A stretch of 64,000 bases of DNA from Mesorhabditis belari (lineage: Eukaryota > Nematoda > Chromadorea > Rhabditida > Rhabditidae). Below are positions 15,407-27,417 of this stretch, piece after piece (within the stretch, counting starts at the first letter, position 1; each line of letters opens with the position of its first letter). Under the pieces are notes generated by a model that saw only the letters and a program-made list of their open reading frames with translations, did not search any database and had not been told where the DNA came from. The DNA lies in assembly GCA_958450365.1 (NCBI GenBank), contig CAUEEP010000743.1, positions 2,286,001 to 2,350,000 of the forward strand, written 5' to 3'. Position numbers and translations under genes: made by a program.

Positions 15407-18314
15407 GCGTTTTGGGCAGGTGAAACCCGGGAACTTTTTTTCCTCAAATCAACCCCCACGCCAAGTTATTTCCTCTAACTTTCCTCGACTCTATTAATCC
15501 CAGCCGTCAAAAGTTAACTAGAAAATTTTGAGTCATGTGATGTGCTCAATAAATTCACAAATTTTTCATCTTTTTTTTTTGGATAGTATCAAACAAAAGA
15601 AAACAACTAGATACACTGCTTAAAGTTTAAAAAAAATCGGATCAAAGCCGAGTGAATCTCCTTATTCATCGATAAAAAGAAATTAGTAATTAATAAATCT
15701 GTATGTGATATAGACTTGAGAAAGATACACTGCTTAAAGTTTAAAAAAAAACTCATAAAGGCTGGCTCATGAGTAATTTCTGAAATTCGGGAAAATTTTT
15801 GATGAAATCTGGGTAAACAATATAAGTTTTCGTACTTTAATTGTTTCTAAATAATGTTTCTTTGTTTGGAGGACATTTTCGAGAATTCAGGGACGGAATT
15901 ACTCATGAAATTTTGCACTTAAGCATATATGACACTGTCAACTTTAACGTTCAACTTATACCTTGTGTAAAAAACAAGTAGAAGGAAAAAGAGAAAGAGC
16001 TGGATAGCCGGATAGAAAGAGCTGGATAGCCTCTTTCTCTCTTTGCGATAAAATACATGCACCACCCGTTCACTTCTTTGTTTATCCTAAAAATTTTAAA
16101 GCTTTTTCATAGACTTAAATTCTAACCTTTTTTATTTTAAAGTTACACTTAATAAGAACACGATAAACGTTGATCCTTCAAAAACTAATCATATCTACAA
16201 CGCTATTTACTAAAGTTTTTTTTCATTTCTAGAGCCTAGAGCGGCTCGTGGAGGCTTCAGACGCTTTAGTTTTTATATATAGTAAGTTAATTGTATCGTT
16301 ATCATTGTTGATAGTAAACTCGATGTACTGTCATTTTCGGATAGCATAACAACACTTCTGGGTTGCGGGAGAAATTTTGGTGCGTGTTCTTGTTGTGTAT
16401 GCTGAATGGATGGAGAGTGACAGTCGATCTGGTCGATATGTTTGAGGCGGGAATTCACGCGGCCCCTCACGATAAAGCTGGCAGTCTTTATTTTCTCATT
16501 TTCACGCGAGTCTTGAGCAGTTTTGGAGTTTTCTATAGGTGAGCGGCAAGCCTCTTCCCCAAGTTGAGCATTGGCTACCATTTGATGTCACCAATGCTAC
16601 TAAAGAAACTTTGTGTTTTTCGTGGAAACAATAATAGTTTCAACAATAATTCAATTTTTGGTTAAGTTTACCGCTACCTTATTTCCCTGGTTATTTTATT
16701 AAATTTATTTTTAGGGTTTCTAAATCAAATGGAGGCGGAAGAAGAGCTAATCACAAAGCCAGCATTTGTAATTGCTGAAACAGGGAGATCGCCAAGTAGA
16801 ATCTAGCCACCAGTTGTTCGAAAGCCATGGGAGTTTATGTTACGAAACAAAAGAAAACCTCAATCGACCACAATGGAAAAAAAGATCTAATTGTGTCAAT
16901 CAAAGCGCTGAAGGCGCCCTACTGTGGAGGAAATCCAGTCATTTCTGGTGAGGATATGCTAGAAATTGATAGGAAGCCGATTTGAGAAACTGCTGTACTT
17001 GAGCGAAGATGAAAGAGCAAGAGGAAGAATTATAGATTAACAACTTATTTTCAATGCTTTTTGTGCTTTTTATTTTGTTTTTAAATTTATCTGCAACTAA
17101 AACTCAATCGATCTAGACTGTGCTAAGGTGTCTGATGAGTGACGATCTTGTTGTTTCCAAGCCTTGCAGCGTCTCCAAAAATTTGTAAACCCATCAAATC
17201 ACTCTAGCCGGATGATTTTTATTCTTTTTATAATAAAATTAGCGATATTAAAATAAAAAACAAGTGGTTGCCGTAAAAAATTTTTTATGGTTACCCGGCC
17301 GCGATTAATACCCCCCTGTGTTTTCTTGCTATCCAAAAGTTTTCAGTAAATGCGATCTTCAAAATCCCAGAAAACCGAGAGCGTAAACTTCTTCTCCTGC
17401 ACATTTGGCATGATGTCGTGTTCGGGCTTCCTTCCCTCAGCAACTCATTGACACTTTCACCAAAAGTTGACAGTTAGAATCCATTTTCATCCCTTGTCAC
17501 AATACGAAGTAAAAACAATTTGCGCTCGTTCCGAGAAAGATGAGCGGCGCGTTGACATTTCTGGGTGTCTGTTAAGTTATGTGGAATCAAATTTCCTAAT
17601 TTCTATTTAAACTCAAGTTTATGTAAATGTTCGTGTCTTGTTATATGATCAACTAATAACTCTTTTATTATTTCGGAAGAAAGCCTGTTGTTGGTTTGAA
17701 AAATTTCGAGTAACTTGGCATTCTCCAGCTGGATTGTTGGATGTCTTTGAGCTGGATTGTTGGATAACCTCTCCCTTTGTCTTTGAGGATTTATCCCTAG
17801 AACAGAATTTAGCAAACCACTTTGCACATATCCTTTCACATAAACATTTTTAATATTAGTTGAACACTAGGCACTAGAGGCTCTAGAAATTCGTACAACA
17901 TCACGCGTCGCAGATTTCCCGGTGGAAGATTATCAATAGCCACAGCAAAAGTTGCCAAAATTTCGTGATAACAAAAAGTGAGAAACCGGATTGGTTATGA
18001 ATTAAGGGCGCAAACAACTATGGGCCGATTTTTTCACCCACCCAACTCTGTGCATAACTATTTTTCTTGCAGCAGGCTTGTGTGTTTTCAAGAAAGAGAA
18101 AATATTTTGCGAGAAAGCGAAACTCTGCTTGCTTTTTTTTCTTTGTCTCTCAATTTCCTTAATATTTTCTCTCTCTTCCCCTCTCTTTCTCTTTCTTTTT
18201 GATTGCGCCAGAAAATTCACCACATGGACATCAACTCGGCCCATTTTCACTCACAAAACTTGCTTTTTCATTTTCAATTTCACTTTTTCAACTCTGCCTA
18301 TTCAAAATCTAGAA
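15377..18314. other. Gene-poor tract between receptor and AT-hook-like gene
   Basis: Apart from the duplicated receptor fragment I see no convincing gene. Two minus-strand frames (16273-16581, 102 codons; 17603-17839, 78 codons) are open but have no recognisable motif or clear splice context. Around 17730-17770 a GCTGGATTGTTGGAT unit is repeated. The stretch 18080-18200 is CT-rich and just upstream of the next gene. Confidence 0.5.
16729..16985 (+). pseudogene. Possible decayed gene fragment
   Basis: After a TTTTTAG acceptor the frame MEAEEELITKPAFVIAETG runs on through a TAG into PPVVRKPWEFMLRNKRKPQ. A frame change then gives IVSIKALKAPYCGGNPVISG before a TGA. Protein-like composition over about 85 codons with one stop and one shift suggests a pseudogene, but I do not recognise the family. 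Confidence 0.3.
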
Positions 18315-21141
18315 ATGGGAGATCAAGGGCATTTCCAAAGATCGCCTTACAACACCCCGCATCAACGGCTGGTAAGCGACAAATCATACGTATTAATATA
18401 CAAATTTCCAGCGAAATTTGGTCAAACTTGATTAAAAACAATAACCATTTAAAACTTATCATAAAACGTTTGTGTCAATTCAATACAAAAATCCACTTTC
18501 AGTCGTCAAGTAGCTCGATCGGTTCACAGCAAAGCTTTCCCGGAGAGGAATCGCCTCAAGATTAGTGAGTCTTCTTGAAAAAACATTAAAAGTCTTGCAT
18601 TCGCTAAGTTTGCCGTAATCTATTGAAAGAATTCTAGTCAAACCATGCAACCGGTCACCCTCAATAATCAAATGCCATTACGAGACGAGATGAACAATCT
18701 GCACCTCTTGCGCGCGCACTCACAGTCAAGTCTCAGTTTGTTAATGAATCTGTAAAACGACTATCGAAATCATGAAAGCACCATATTCTCTCTCACGCTA
18801 AATTCAGGCGGAAGTGACTCTTTCGATGTTTATCCAGATTTCGACGACATGTCCGGCTTTGAATACACTGAACCACAGGTGGTAAAATGAAGGCAGTAAG
18901 ATTCGAGAAAACAAAAATTTAGGCTCCTCTCATTGGAGATCCAAACGTGCTACGGAATCAACAAAACAATCCAAACTATCAACCGGTAACCCGTAGAAGG
19001 GTAAAAGAAAAAAACAGTATCAATTCAGGACCACTACGCCACAGACTACGAAGTCAATCAACCACAAATGCACCAAATGACCCCAAATGATCAAAATGAA
19101 GGTAATCACCAGATTAGATCGCCTAAAATAGATCCATTTGAGGCTACAATGAAGATGAACGATTTGAATCGACTCTCACTCACGCTAGCGCCAACAACGC
19201 ACAAGGTATATATTAGGTTGGAAAGAAAGTTCTCGGAAAAAGTTTTGACGGTGATTTCTCAAAAACGAAGCCATAAATTCTACCCAGATTTTTTGATCAA
19301 CTTGACTATATTTCAAAAAGTTTTTGACAAAAAAATCAGATTGAGCTTTAGGTAAAAAAAATAAGAGATTTCTTCAGCTGAAGTGACTTGGTCACTTTTT
19401 GAGTGACCAACCTTTAGACAAGCTTTTAATGGGTTAATGGACAATAGTTCCCATTTAAAACCTAAAATGAAGTACTTAAAATAAGGAAAATTTGTGATTA
19501 AGGCAAATTTGATCTAATGTTTTTTAACTTTTCAGAATCACCTATTTTAGCAAACACTCCAGTGCCAAGAAGATGACACGAAAAAAAAGATAATTTTTTT
19601 TTAAATACAGCTCTGTCAAAAAATTTTTACCTCATAAGGAATCGTTTTTCTGATGAATTTAAGCTTGAAAGCTTGAGCTGAATTTAAGAGCTTGAGCTGA
19701 ATTTAAGCTTGAAAATAATAATTTTTCAAAAATCTCTAAAATTTTACGGGAAAGCTGCACTCATTTTTTTTACGAGTAATTTCTTGGAGTCGAGTTGTAA
19801 ATAATAGAACAAAATGTTCTCAAATTGGTGGTTTCGTTTTTCAGAAATTCCAATCAAACTTTTTCCGAGAACTTTCTTTTCAACCTTTTTTCCAAAATTC
19901 ACCAAATGACCACAAATTATCAAAATGAAGGTCGACCAGATTAGATCGCTTAAAATAGATCCATTTTAGGCTACTATGAAGATGACCGATTTGAATCAAC
20001 TCTCACTCATGCTAGCGCCAACAACGCACCAGGTATATAGGTAGCGATTCACATAGCAAAGACATTACTACAGCTGTAACCACTCACCCACAACAGACTC
20101 CAATGATGGTCTATTCGAATCTTGCGAGTCAGGAGCCACAACCTGAATATTACTATCAAGCTCCTCACTACAGTATGAGGTTAAAAGCCACAGGGCATAC
20201 GTAATCCCAAATTTTCAGTGCTGAAGATTACAGTAACCAAGGTGCCGGAGACGAGAGTGACACGAGTCAACGCAGTATTCGGCGTGGAAGTGAGTAATCT
20301 AACCATAAAATAGAAAATAAAACATCTGTACGTCCGTCCGTCACGTTATGCCAATGGCAAGTTCCGAGAAGGGCCTCTGGAAATAGTTGGACCCGCGAAA
20401 CTGATTGAATACAAAATCAACCAGAATAATTATCTAGGAACGAGTCGCTCTGCGAATCGGCCATACGATCGGGCGGCGTCACGCAGCACCAGCCGAAACA
20501 GCAATCACAGTCAAAGTAGCTTAAATCAGAGTCAAGTAAACACAAACGTTTCTGCAAGATACGCTAAAAAGTTTCAGCCTGCGGGTAGAGGTCGCCCTGC
20601 TCTCTACAAAATCGATTTAAACAATCTCACCGAGTCACAAATGAAGTCTAAGAAAGAGATCGTATGTTTTTACTAAAAAATCATGTGGAGTGTGTATATT
20701 TAGGAGGATGGCGAAGTTTACCGGAATAAAGCTACCGAAAACGAGAAATGCGTGTAAGCGTCCTAGTTAGTAAATGCTTTCAAAGCAGTTTCAGCTATCT
20801 CTTGAATCGGCTAAAAAACATTGAAGCTACGCGAAACAGTCGTTCAAATAAGAATATTATGCTGAGAGATGTTCTGTGAGTTCATTAATAAAAAGACAAT
20901 CAAACAAACCCGTAATTTCAGGAATTTTGGTGAAGAACTTTATCATGCTGCTCAGCACGTGCGGCAAACAATTCCTGGAGTTGAAAACGTTGAAAGTTTA
21001 CTGGAAAAGATTGAACGTTGGGAAATTGTTAATAAGATCTATTTTGTTGAAAAGGTGTGACATGTGGATTATGTATTTCAAAATTATCTATTTCAGGTCA
21101 ACGATCTTACGCCGAAACTCAATGAAGACAACGATCTGTAG
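18315..21141 (+). CDS. Q/N/S-rich protein with AT-hook-like motif, unknown function
   Basis: About 15 exons join in frame from MGDQGHFQRSPYNTPHQ to the TAG at 21139-21141. The N-terminal two thirds are low-complexity, rich in Gln, Asn, Ser, Tyr and Pro, with a short acidic patch (VYPDFDDMSGFEYTEPQ near 18830-18880). A basic PAGRGRPALYKIDL stretch (near 20580-20620) resembles an AT-hook core, GRGRP. The C-terminus is a helical domain (YLLNRLKNIEATR, LNFGEELYHAAQHVRQ, VESLLEKIERWEIVNK). The composition suggests a nuclear, possibly transcription-related protein; this is inference. I do not recognise the family. The gene is disturbed by an exon duplication and an insertion between 19060 and 20040, so exon use there is uncertain. 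Confidence 0.7.
19215..19886. mobile_element. Mariner-like non-autonomous element
   Basis: Ends are inverted repeats of about 28 bp beginning AGGTTGGAAAGAAAGTTCTC at 19215 and its complement ending at 19886. The AGGTTG start is typical of mariner-family TIRs. No transposase is present. It lies between two copies of a host exon. Confidence 0.8.
19890..20038 (+). repeat. Second copy of an AT-hook-gene exon
   Basis: Matches 19066-19205. One base change turns the codon after ATCCATTT into a TTTTAG acceptor, after which ATMKMTDLNQLSLMLAPTTHQ can be read up to a GTATAT donor. The 5' part of the copy carries stops. It may be a new alternative exon or a decaying duplicate. Confidence 0.7.
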
Positions 21142-21303
21142 ACTTTCTCTGACATTTTCTTTGACCTTTTTATCTCTTTTAGTTTTATTCCTTTAAAATT
21201 TGATTTTACTTTCAATTTTCGCACAATCAAAAGGAAAACAAATAAAAAATTAAAAAAGGCACTTTAGAAAAACAGTTGTCTTATGGTGGTGATATGGGGA
21301 ATT

Positions 21304-21556
21304 GGGGGTGGGACAAAGGTGCACCTTTTTTTTTGCGCACCCGACCAAAAGCGCACCTTTTTTTCGCTGGAAAAGGCCTTAGAAAAGGTCGTAGAGCTTT
21401 AAAAATGTTTCCACGTAGGGGAATCATATGCGTAGATTCCCCTATGTGGAAACATTTTTAAAGCTCTACGGCCTTTTCTAAGGCCTTTTCCAGCGAAAAA
21501 AAAGGTGCGCTTTTGGTCGGGTGCGCAAAAAAAAGATGCACCTTTGTCCCACCCCC
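21304..21556. mobile_element. GGGGGTGGGACAAA fold-back element, copy 1
   Basis: Almost perfect 253-bp palindrome that begins GGGGGTGGGACAAAGGTGCA and ends in its complement. Internal blocks are GCGCACC and GCTGGAAAAGGCCTTA. Relatives occur at 31939-32346 and 58280-58774. Confidence 0.92.
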
Positions 21557-21693
21557 GGGGAATTTTTGTATAGATGTGGTCAAGATGTGGTAAAAATCAT
21601 GATAAAATTTCAAAATTTGCGACCCCAAAAAAATCATTTTTTTCGGACACCCTGTACATACAAAGATGCGCATAAAAGGTGTTCTCTTTACAA

Positions 21694-21736
21694 CCAGATA
21701 ATGTTATCCAATTGTCGATTGGATAACATTATCTGG
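21694..21736. repeat. Perfect 19-bp-stem hairpin
   Basis: CCAGATAATGTTATCCAAT is followed after five bases by its exact reverse complement. Confidence 0.9.
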
Positions 21737-22626
21737 CATTGTATTACGCATAACATTTAACACTGATTACCTAAAACTTTTCAAAGCTGTATTGTAGTTA
21801 CAATTTGAGCACAATGTGATAAAAGGTGTAACAGTTTTAAGCAGCAGTTTGTCTTTGTACAGGGTGTCACAAAAGTTCGGACACACGAGTTTATTGCAAT
21901 AACTCTGAGTGCAACAATACTCTTCTAATTCTTTTTTCATGTAAAATAGAAGAAAAATTCTGTCTAGAAAAGTTGTTTTCCAAAATATAAAGATGGCTCC
22001 ATCTATTCTAATAAATAAATGAAACTACGTCAAAAAGCTCACTGGTGCGCGCCCTTGATGGCTCATAACGTAAAAAAACAGATCCTCCATCGACTTTTTC
22101 TTGAATAGAAAAAGTTTTAGCTACCATTTCATAGAAACCTTTTATATTTTTAATTTTATTTCATAGTTTTGGTTACCATTTCATTTAACAGCTTTCATAG
22201 AAATTATTCTCCTTCCAGATTTAAAAAATTTCATTTCGAGCACATTATCGCGACAGCGATTCTCCAACCCGGCTCGATGATTGTCGATAAGGTCCTTTTG
22301 GTTCTTTATTTGGCTGAATCTTCAGAGTTAAAAATAAATGAGGCAAAACTACGTAAAAATTTCATTTGCGGTCCAAGTTTTACTAAAGATGGAATGTTTT
22401 TTCAGTTTAGGTAGATAATGATTGACAAAAGCACTAACGGAAAAAGCAAAATATATTTTGAACGCTCGCAATCGATTCTTCATTCAGCACAACTTTCGTT
22501 TTCCCTTTATTGTTTTTCTAGTCGTCATTCTCTTGAAAAAAATTAAATTTGTTTAGAGTTGGGTATGCCGACTTTGAATCCATTGCAAATCTACGCGCGA
22601 AGACGAAGTAGAAAGGTTTGTGTTGT

Positions 22627-22885
22627 TTTTATTGAAAATGTAAAATTTGAAGCTCACATGCTTACTTTCTAACTTGATTATTTTTTTAGTAAAAAGATAA
22701 TAAATTAAGTTTTCAAGTAAGAGTAGACGAGGCGTTAGAAAAAGTCTAGCTTTGCGTCTGGGCATTATTCTTAATCGTTTCCCTTCCAAACATTTTAGCG
22801 CGCTACAGTAGAGATGTGCAAAGAACGTTTGGCCGCTTGCCAACATGTGGAATTTCATGGCTTTGAGAAATCCAATGTTCGGTCT
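22627..22885 (+). repeat. Dispersed 260-bp repeat, copy 2
   Basis: Direct copy of 9085-9345; differs by scattered substitutions and a short indel near 22815. Confidence 0.8.
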
Positions 22886-23066
22886 TTCAACATACCTTTA
22901 CCTGAATTCTTATCTTTAGAGCTAAAAATGATTTATTTAGAAATTCTTTTATCTGTTAAAAGTTTATCTTATGCCTAAACTCAGCTAGCGTGCAAATTTT
23001 TGACCAATTGTTCGCAATAAAATTAATGACTTACGCAATTTTTTAATTCAAATGCTTTAGGCTCAA

Positions 23067-24763
23067 ATGTCTCCTATCGCTGCACAATCTTCAAAGGAAG
23101 TGGCGACCGAGGATTATTATGAATTGCTTGGCGTCGACAAAAAGGCCAGCGAATCCGAAATCAAAAATGCATACCGAAAATTGGCTTTGAAGTATCATCC
23201 CGATCGTAATGCTGGTGACGAACACGGTAATGACGCTCTTCATAGCTAGCTATAATTAAATTTTAGCACAAGAAATGTTCAAGAAGGTTTCTATCGCTTA
23301 CGCTGTGCTCTCAGATCCAAACAAACGCAGGCAAGGTTTTTAAACAAAGCTTTGGTTTACTTTCTATTTAGGCAGTATGATGTCTCTGGGCCCAGTAGCT
23401 CTCAACTTGATTTTGAAGGATTTGATGTTTCTGAGCTAGGTGGTGTAGGTAAGAGGATATGCACTATTTGAAATATACAAGCATGTATCCAGGGCGCGTA
23501 TTTGGCGCTCTTTTCTCGAAACTCGGTGTTCCCATTCCAACGCAAATTGGCCCAAAGGTAGCTTTTCTGTTCTATGTTTAAAAAAATTAACTTTTTAGGT
23601 TCTGGCCCAAGCACGGCATCTTTCAGAAGGATCCCAATGTGAAGTGACAGCGAAGAAACTCCTCCCGGGTCAACCCGTCTCTTCCTCTATCGCAAAACAA
23701 GTACCGTATTGCTTCTATTAGAACGACCTGCTCCAATCGAACGACCCTTTTGGAAAGCATCGAAAAATAGAATGACCGGTCATTCTATTTTTCGATGCTT
23801 TCCAAAAGGGTCGTTCTAATAGAAAAAATACGGTATTTTTGAAGGTTCTGCTCGAGTACTTAATTTTTAGGAAGCCTCTTTTTACACCGTTGATATTGAC
23901 GAGTCTCATCAAAAACACGGAGTTGCAATTGTAGTCTCTTCTGCGTCTATGAGCAAGTTCAAGCTGGTTCTTTTCGACAAGGAAGGAGGTGTAAGAATGA
24001 TTCAAGTAAGAGGAGCTAGTTTACCGTGCTATAAGAAAGACTTAGGAGTCTCAAAAGAAGAAAAGCTGCACTCAAGCCGACATGTATTTTGTGCCGTTTC
24101 AAAAAATCAATATCGGAGAGTTCAACCCTATGAAGCATCATATGGAAGATAAAGATACACCATTAGTCTTTCATTATCTTGATCTTCTGGAAACGCAGGT
24201 TTGCATTTTTTTTTATTTGTTTGTGAATGACTTGTTTAGACGGCACAGTTATTGGATAGTCGAACACATCTATTGTGTGTCTATGGGGATAATTGGCTGA
24301 ACAGCGTGAAGTTAGTTAAACTTTGAACTCTCAGGAAAATGGTTCTTAGATATTCTATCTCATTTTTGCCGCTGGGAAACGATACCATGCCTTTTATGAG
24401 TTCGATTTCTGAAATGGAGCAATTGCTAGTCACGAGAAAGAATGAGTTAAACACCTTCCAAAGAGAATTTGAGGAAGCGAGGAGACGGTTAAGATTTAAA
24501 ACTAAATAATTCTTGTTTGGTTTGGGGAAAAAATAACAAGAGATTTAGGTTCGAAGCTGCGGTTGAAAGAGTGAAAACGGAAGATAAAGAAGTGTCTGAA
24601 CTAATCAAGCATCGTGAGAAAGCCTATGAACAGGTAAATTGTATAAATTAAAGTGAAAATGTTTGCGTTGGTTAAGGTTGTTGAAATTTCGCACGGACGG
24701 TACTTGCCAAAACAGATTGTCTCGCCGAAGAAAGAACGATCTGGCTTTTTCGGACTTTTCTAA
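23067..24763 (+). CDS. DnaJ (Hsp40) protein, ARG1-like
   Basis: Co-chaperone that would stimulate Hsp70 through its J domain. Eleven exons join in frame from a start six bases after a TTTAG acceptor. The J domain occupies about residues 15-80 ([30 protein letters not shown] with the HPD loop, [15 protein letters not shown]). It is followed by the block [16 protein letters not shown] characteristic of Arabidopsis ARG1-like J proteins, a beta-rich region ([24 protein letters not shown]) and a C-terminal coiled coil ([20 protein letters not shown]). Intron 23331-23371 starts with GC instead of GT; a GT alternative four bases on would run into a stop. A large palindrome lies in the intron after exon 5. 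Family is secure; the client is not known. Confidence 0.9.
23739..23816. repeat. Perfect 78-bp palindrome in DnaJ intron 5
   Basis: Centred on ACCGGT at 23775-23780, with 39-bp arms containing CTATTTTTCGATGCTTTCC. Further outside, TTCTATTA/TAATAGAA pair again after a 15-base interruption on the left. Confidence 0.92.
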
Positions 24764-25346
24764 GATATTTAAAGCTCTTCCTCATTTCTAGTCGTCACAA
24801 GCATTTGATTTTTTTCACTACCAATTGGTTTCTTTGGCATCAAAAATTTTCGCTCAATTAAATGGATAGAACCTGTGAAATATTGTCAGTCTATACACTA
24901 TCTTCATTAAAAAGGAATCTAGTCACTTTTGTTTCATTTATTGCTTGAGATAGGTAATTATGCATAATGAGGAGTTTGTGTAACTCCTTTCAAAAATTTG
25001 AGAACGTTTACTTTCTTCTAGTTACAAGTTTCGAGTAAATGCAAAAAATCAACAATTGAGTCTTTTATTGGCTGTGTTCTATGAAATTTTGCTTTTTTTT
25101 CCAGCACCCTTTCAGATGTACCCTAATAGGTATTTTTTGGTTTTAAGATTTATCTATTGAAATTTGGACGGGCGTTTGTGACTAATTTAGTTTCCTTTAG
25201 CGTTGTGAATTCTTTCAGTTTTATACATTTCGGATCAATAAATTCTAGTTTTATAAAAACGTATCACTCATCATGTTACATATGCATTTGAATATTTTGG
25301 CAGGATCTGAAATCTTTTTAATCCTTATTACTGTTCATTGTTTTAG
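24764..25346. other. Spacer between DnaJ and Pelota genes
   Basis: AT-rich, same-strand spacer of 583 bp. No coding exon is seen. The Pelota ATG directly follows TGTTTTAG, a likely trans-splice acceptor. The spacing is larger than usual for a nematode operon. Confidence 0.5.
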
Positions 25347-27008
25347 ATGAAACAAATACGAAGGAGTATTGAGCGTGGCGGTCCTGGGTCAGATTACTTT
25401 TGTTTATAAACGAGCATATTATTTTTAGCTTTGTGACGTTACTCCCAGATGAAGCTGAAGATATGTGGCATATCTACAACCTGATTCGGGTTGGAGACAT
25501 TGTCCAGAGTCAGACCATACGCAAAGTAAGCACTCAAAACTTTTTCCTCACAAATACGTCACATCAAGGTGATCAATGAAAGCACGACCGGTTCAACGTC
25601 ATCTCAGCGAGTGCATGTTCGGCTAACGATTGAAGTGGAAAAGATAGATTTTGATCCCAGTGAATCGACGCTTCATTTGAAAGTAAATTTGTACATTCAT
25701 GAGTATAATTCCTGGCTTTAGGGTAAAAATCGAGAGGAAAACGATCTCGTCAAACTTGGAGCTTATCACACGCTCGATTTGGAACCTTCTAGGAAGTTTA
25801 CGTTAAAGAAAATTGAATGGGATACGATTGATCTAGGTATAAATTGGTTTGAGACTCTAGAGTAATAAAAATTTTTTTAGAAAGGTTGGACACTGCACTT
25901 GATCCAACTACACAAGCCGATGTAGCAGCGGTTGTGCTTCATGAGGGTCTTGCTCACGTTTGTCTTCTCACACCTTCCATGACACTTGTCCGCGCGAAAA
26001 TTGATATGCAAGTATGACTCAATTCTTCAATTCTTTTCAAATATTTTTTTAGGTTCCACGAAAGAGGAAGGGTTTCACTTCACAGCATGAAAAAGGAATA
26101 ATTCGATTTTTGGATGCAACAGCAGCTGCATTTCTGAAACATGTGGACTTCAAGGTAGAGTACCTAATATGTTCTTACATTCAACAGAAAACAACTTTAG
26201 ATTGTGAAATGTTGTTTGATAGCTTCAAGAGGTTTTCTTAATCAGCAATTTATGGATCACTTGGTAGCTTATGCTGATAATCAAGGCAAGAAATTTACTT
26301 CAGAACAAAAGGTTCGTGGTCAATTTGATAGTAGAAAAGTCTGTTTTATTTAGGGAAAGTTTTTACTTGCACATTCATCAAGTGGTTTTAAACATTCTCT
26401 GAAAGAGGTTTTGGAAGATCCAAATGTCGCTGCACGGTTAACTGACACAAAGGTGATTTAGTGTGAGAATTGTTTTATCGTTTGTTTAGGCTCAAGGAGA
26501 GGTCAAAGCATTGAAGCAGTTTTTCGAATATATGTCGATTGAACCAGATCGCGCTTATTATGGCTACAAGTGAGTTTCTCTTCTTTGATTTGACATTGTG
26601 CTGACTTTTTAATTCTAGACATGTAGCTCATGCTAATGCCGAGCAAGCCATCGAAACCTTGTTGATCGCTGATTCGCTTTTTCGGTCACAAGACATCGCG
26701 ACAAGGAAAAGATATGTAAAGCTTGTTGAAAGTGCACGGCAAAACGTAATTTCTTAGTTGTTATACGTATAATAAGCATTTAGGGAGCAAATGTGCTAAT
26801 CTTCTCGTCTATGCACGTCAGTGGAGAGCAGTTGGCTTTACTTACAGGATGTGCTGCAATACTGAGGTCACTTTTAGTCGATAAAATTTGCATAATAAGC
26901 CAAACAATTTTGCTATTTTATGGTTTTAGATTTGCCATGCCTGAATTAGATGAGGAACAAATGAGCGACGATGACGAAAAGAGGCCCGAGGAAGAAAGTA
27001 TATCGTAA
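25347..27008 (+). CDS. pelo-1: Pelota (Dom34) ribosome-rescue factor
   Basis: Relative of eRF1 that, with an Hbs1-type GTPase, splits stalled ribosomes in no-go and non-stop decay. Twelve exons join in frame. Landmarks: [14 protein letters not shown] then [19 protein letters not shown] and [11 protein letters not shown] (N-terminal Sm-like domain), [17 protein letters not shown], the central domain [20 protein letters not shown] then [10 protein letters not shown] and [15 protein letters not shown] (no GGQ, as expected for Pelota), and the C-terminal domain [51 protein letters not shown] and [15 protein letters not shown]. It ends with a typical acidic tail. The length fits the family. The gene converges with xbp-1. 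Confidence 0.96.
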
Positions 27009-27417
27009 GAAAGTAATTTAGGTCTATTAGTATTTGTTGATATCTGTTACGGGTTAGATAGTATGATCGGTTAATAATGGTTTTTGAGGTATTTGTTTTA
27101 TCACAATCGTTTTAAGTGGTCATTGATACAAACTGTATGTTTTCTTTTTAGAGACGTTACATTTCGTGTCATTTGTTGCTCTGTGATATCATTTCCAAAG
27201 CCTGGTTTGCTTTTAAGTTTTAAAATCAAACTTTTTTTGTTTACTCACCGTTTATCAGATAAATAAAGCTTTTATTACAGTTTTCATAAATTAGATGAGG
27301 AAATACTTACAAACCCATAAAATAGCAATAATCGTGCAGCATTGGAAATTGTACAAATAGAGGATAGAAGATCACCGACCATTTCAATTTTATCTACAGG
27401 AAAAAAGAAGGAAGTAT
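27009..27417. other. Convergent 3' spacer between pelo-1 and xbp-1
   Basis: Non-coding; a potential polyadenylation signal AATAAA for pelo-1 lies near 27262. Confidence 0.6.

Larger units (their letters stand above)
21142..23066. other. Repeat-rich spacer before the DnaJ gene
   Basis: Besides the fold-back element it contains one edge ending CGGACACCCTGTA (21656), one edge starting TACAGGGTGTCACAAAAG (21857) and the second copy of the 260-bp dispersed repeat (22627-22885). No gene is evident. Confidence 0.55.

Noticed and set aside
17603..17839. 78-codon minus-strand frame
   Set aside because: Begins with a non-ATG codon, no family resemblance, and overlaps a short tandem repeat; too weak to call a gene.
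23067..27008. DnaJ and Pelota genes as one operon
   Set aside because: Same strand, but the 583-bp gap is long for a nematode operon and no SL2-type signal can be recognised.
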